From NCBI GenBank assembly GCA_016714815.1, contig JADKBZ010000012.1:124001-188000 (forward strand): a stretch of DNA of 64,000 nucleotides. Direction: 5' to 3'. A program made the translations under genes and the position numbers. Below are positions 61,844 through 64,000 of this stretch, piece by piece (position 1 is the stretch's first letter; every line of letters starts with the position of its first letter). The notes beneath the pieces are model-generated. The model had not been told where the DNA came from. It worked only from the letters and a program-made list of their open reading frames with translations, and did no database searches. The DNA is from Holophagales bacterium. Lineage in GTDB: Bacteria > Acidobacteriota > Thermoanaerobaculia > UBA5066.

Positions 61844-62926
61844 GTGCGCCGCGCACTCCCCGTCGTCCTCGGCGGGCTTCTCCTCTTCGGCTTTCAGGCG
61901 CCCCTCGCCGCGCCGGCCTTCGCCGGAACGAGGCCGCTCGCGCGCAACGTCATCCTCGTCATCGGCGACGGGATGGGCCTGTCCCAGCTGACCTCGGGCC
62001 TCGTCGCGGCCGGCGGGGCGCTCGCCGTCGAGAGCTTTCCGGTCGTCGGCCTGGCGAAGACCTTCTCTTCGGACCGGCTCGTCACCGACTCCGCCGCCGC
62101 CGCGACGGCGATGGCGTGCGGGGTGAAGACGCGCAACGGGGCGATCGGCGTCGATGCGCGCGGCGGCCGCGTCGCGTCCCTCGTCGAGCTCGCACGGCAG
62201 AGGGGGCTGAAGACCGGCCTCGTCGTGACGTCGAGCATCACGCACGCGACCCCGGCGGCCTTCTACGCGCACCAGAGCTCCCGCAAGAACGAGGAGGCGA
62301 TTGCCACCGACCTCCTGGCCTCGGGGCTCGACCTCTTCATCGGCGGTGGACGGCGATTCTTCGACAGGCGGTGCGACGGAGTCGACCTCCTGGCCGGCCT
62401 CGAGACCGCCGGCTACGAACTCGTGACCGACCCGAGGGGCCTGGCGGCGGCGAAGGGAGCCCGGCTCGCGGGCCTCGTGGCCGACGAGGACCTCCCGACC
62501 ATCACGGAAGGTCGTGGCTCCTATCTTCCCGACGCGGTGACGCTCGCTCTCGCGCGCCTTCCAGGGCCGAAAGGCTTCTTCCTGATGGCGGAAGGGTCCC
62601 AGATCGACTACGGCGCCCACGACCAGGACGCGCCCCGGACGGCCGCCGAGGTCGTCGACCTCGACCAGGTCGTCGCACGGGCGCTCGCTTTCGCCCGAAG
62701 CGACCAGAGGACGCTCGTCGTCGTCACCGCCGACCACGAGACGGGCGGATTCGCGCTCACGGCCGGTTCCCTCGAGAAGAGCACCGTGGACGCGAAGTTC
62801 GCGACGAAGGACCACTCCGCCACGATGGTCCCGGTCTTCGCCTTCGGCCCCGGGGCCGCGACGTTCGCGGGAATCTACGAGAACACGGGCATCTTCGACC
62901 GGATCCGCTCCGCCCTCGGCCTGTAA
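61844..62926 (+). CDS. phoA: Alkaline phosphatase
   Basis: 360 residues from GTG 61844, 2 bases after moeA. A signal peptide precedes NVILVIGDGMGLSQ (metal site), VTDSAAAATAMACGVKT with the Ser nucleophile, AEGSQIDYGAHDQD and TADHETGGFAL. It hydrolyses phosphomonoesters in the periplasm. It is shorter than the E. coli enzyme and closer to the compact 'DUF-free' forms. It may share the tup-moeA transcript. Confidence 0.9.
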   Translation: MRRALPVVLGGLLLFGFQAPLAAPAFAGTRPLARNVILVIGDGMGLSQLTSGLVAAGGALAVESFPVVGLAKTFSSDRLVTDSAAAATAMACGVKTRNGAIGVDARGGRVASLVELARQRGLKTGLVVTSSITHATPAAFYAHQSSRKNEEAIATDLLASGLDLFIGGGRRFFDRRCDGVDLLAGLETAGYELVTDPRGLAAAKGARLAGLVADEDLPTITEGRGSYLPDAVTLALARLPGPKGFFLMAEGSQIDYGAHDQDAPRTAAEVVDLDQVVARALAFARSDQRTLVVVTADHETGGFALTAGSLEKSTVDAKFATKDHSATMVPVFAFGPGAATFAGIYENTGIFDRIRSALGL

Positions 62927-62959
62927 CCGGGATCAGCCGCCCGCGTTCATCGACGGAGA

Positions 62960-63619
62960 TCAGTTGGCGCCCCGGCGCGGCGCGAGCCGGCCGGCGGCCA
63001 GCGCGGCCGTCGCGTCGACCGCGCGATCCCGCACGGGCTCCTGCTCCTGGCTCCTCGGCTCCTCGTAGTTCACGGCGCTGTGGGTCCCCTTGACCTCGAA
63101 AGAGGTCAGCTCACGGCCCTCGACGTCGACGATCTCGAGCCTGGCGTTGCACTCGCCTCGGTACCCGTACAGGGTCTTCACGTACTCGGTTCCGTCCGTC
63201 GCCGTCTCCTTGACCGCCCTGTTCCCGAGAAGCGACGGGCACCCCTGGAGACGGACCTCGAGGAGGGCGTCGGGGCCGACCTCCTTGAGGAGCGCGGCGG
63301 CCCGCGGACGGTCACGCACGAGGTCGCCGTTCCTCAGGCCGAACCGCCGGGAGTCGACGACGGTGGTGCCGCGCTTCTGCGCCTCGGAGATGAGGGCGTC
63401 GACGAATCGATCGACAGGTCCCGATCCACTCGCGTCGAGGAGAGCGACCGTCTTCGCGCTCCCGAGGTCGTAGGGCGCCGGCGCCACCCGCGCGGCGGAG
63501 CCTCCGGAACCGCAGCCCGCGGTGGCCAGCACGAGGAGGAGGATGGCCCTTCGCGAGGACGAGCTCGAACCGTTCCGGCTCGGCGCGAAGCGGCGGGGAG
63601 CCTTCGAATCGCTCTTCAT
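62960..63619 (-). CDS. Lipoprotein of unknown function
   Basis: 219 residues. A long Ser/Arg-rich N-region leads to a lipoprotein signal with lipobox LATAGC (about residue 36). The mature part has an alpha/beta pattern (TVALLDASGSGPVDRFVDALISEAQKRG; GPDALLEVRLQGCPS; ARLEIVDVEGREL) like proteins that form oligomers at the outer membrane or TolB-N-like folds. No known family is assigned. It is convergent with phoA. Confidence 0.65.
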   Translation of the reverse strand: MKSDSKAPRRFAPSRNGSSSSSRRAILLLVLATAGCGSGGSAARVAPAPYDLGSAKTVALLDASGSGPVDRFVDALISEAQKRGTTVVDSRRFGLRNGDLVRDRPRAAALLKEVGPDALLEVRLQGCPSLLGNRAVKETATDGTEYVKTLYGYRGECNARLEIVDVEGRELTSFEVKGTHSAVNYEEPRSQEQEPVRDRAVDATAALAAGRLAPRRGAN

Positions 63620-63674
63620 GTTCCCGTTGTCCCCTTATCGCCCTGTCCCTCCGTCGCCGGTCCCGGCGATCCGC

Positions 63675-64000
63675 TCACGGGACGATGACGCAGCGGACCT
63701 CGGAAACGCTCCGGACCGCCCGGTCGACGAAGAAGTCGGCGCGCACGACGGACTTCAGCCGGCCCGACTTTCGGAAGAGGGGCTTGCCGTCTTCCGTGTC
63801 GACGAGGACGACGTTCACCGGCAGGCGCGAGAGGAAGATCTCCCCGCCCGAGTAGAGCGACCGGTACCCGTCCTTCGCGGTGACGACGACGAAGAGGAGA
63901 CCCGGGTCGGTTCCTGCCGGGAGCGATGACTGGAGGAGCGCCGCCAGGCTCGGGCCGGAGTAGCGGCTGTGGCCGCGGAAACCGCGGCCGAGACCGATAC
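63675..64000 (-). CDS. C-terminal part of a molybdopterin-oxidoreductase-like protein (partial)
   Basis: The minus strand is open from the window edge to a TGA at 63675. The visible 107 residues include GPSLAALLQSS, LFVVVTAKDGYRSLYSGGEIFLSRLP, VVLVDTEDGKPLF and a final AVRSVSEVRCVIV. The 'V.A.DGYR..FS..E' strand followed by 'PV.LA...DG..L' and a terminal 'V.....I.V' is typical of small sulfite-oxidase-like molybdopterin proteins. The start and any cofactor Cys lie outside the window. The nearby tungstate/molybdopterin genes fit this reading, but it stays tentative. Confidence 0.5.
   Translation of the reverse strand, partial: IGLGRGFRGHSRYSGPSLAALLQSSLPAGTDPGLLFVVVTAKDGYRSLYSGGEIFLSRLPVNVVLVDTEDGKPLFRKSGRLKSVVRADFFVDRAVRSVSEVRCVIVP

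Overview
The window is a stretch of very GC-rich bacterial chromosome, densely coded on both strands, with no rRNA, tRNA, CRISPR array, insertion sequence or prophage that I could recognise. Several family types point to a Gram-negative, probably non-phototrophic member of the Acidobacteriota: a Ser/Thr kinase fused to a beta-propeller, a membrane winged-helix regulator fused to WD40-like repeats, Big_2 lipoproteins and Bat-type genes. This is an inference from gene content; no marker gene here settles it.

Layout. 1-9.2 kb (+): end of a Bat-like operon (VWA-TPR, BatD), a GAF-GGDEF cyclase, lysine 6-aminotransferase, a monofunctional transglycosylase, an Ig-like lipoprotein, a Memo-like stub and glycogen synthase. 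9.3-24.6 kb (-): a signalling island read from right to left. It has a kinase-like protein without ATP-binding motifs, an NtrC-type regulator, a sigma-54 promoter, a REC-PATAN-roadblock protein with an internal start, a PAS histidine kinase, a MEDS-domain sensor and two large PAS/GAF HD-GYP proteins. 24.6-28.9 kb (-): pyrR-pyrB-pyrC, a single-domain receiver and an inositol monophosphatase, apparently continuous with the island. 29-33.5 kb: queA, a membrane GGDEF-EAL protein with an ABC-type periplasmic sensor, and a secreted thioredoxin-like protein.

33.6-34.4 kb (-) carries what I consider the most interesting system. It is a stand-alone RNase A-like toxin of the CdiA-CT type with its own Sec signal peptide, overlapped by 4 bases by a CDI-type immunity gene, 21 bases downstream of a winged-helix/beta-propeller membrane regulator. 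37-39.9 kb (+) has two tandem paralogous secreted proteins and a small acidic protein. A repeat and hairpin region follows, then glnA (-) and an HD-domain protein (+).

42.4-42.6 kb is a poly-G tract that looks artefactual. Beyond it are a MtaD/SsnA-type amidohydrolase, UspA, an unknown protein with an RmlC-like epimerase, a MinD-like ATPase, a membrane glycosyltransferase, pcnB, a CpcT/CpeT-family protein and the kinase-propeller. 55-58 kb holds a MocR-type GntR-aminotransferase behind a readable promoter and operator, then a second aminotransferase. 58-64 kb is a tungstate set (tupABC, moeA), an alkaline phosphatase, a lipoprotein and the end of a gene that may encode a molybdopterin-oxidoreductase-like protein.

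Four otherwise well-conserved genes (histidine kinase, second secreted paralogue, second aminotransferase, tupA) each carry one small indel that splits the reading frame. With the poly-G tract, this suggests draft-quality sequence rather than four real pseudogenes. Internal residue positions are estimates by eye.
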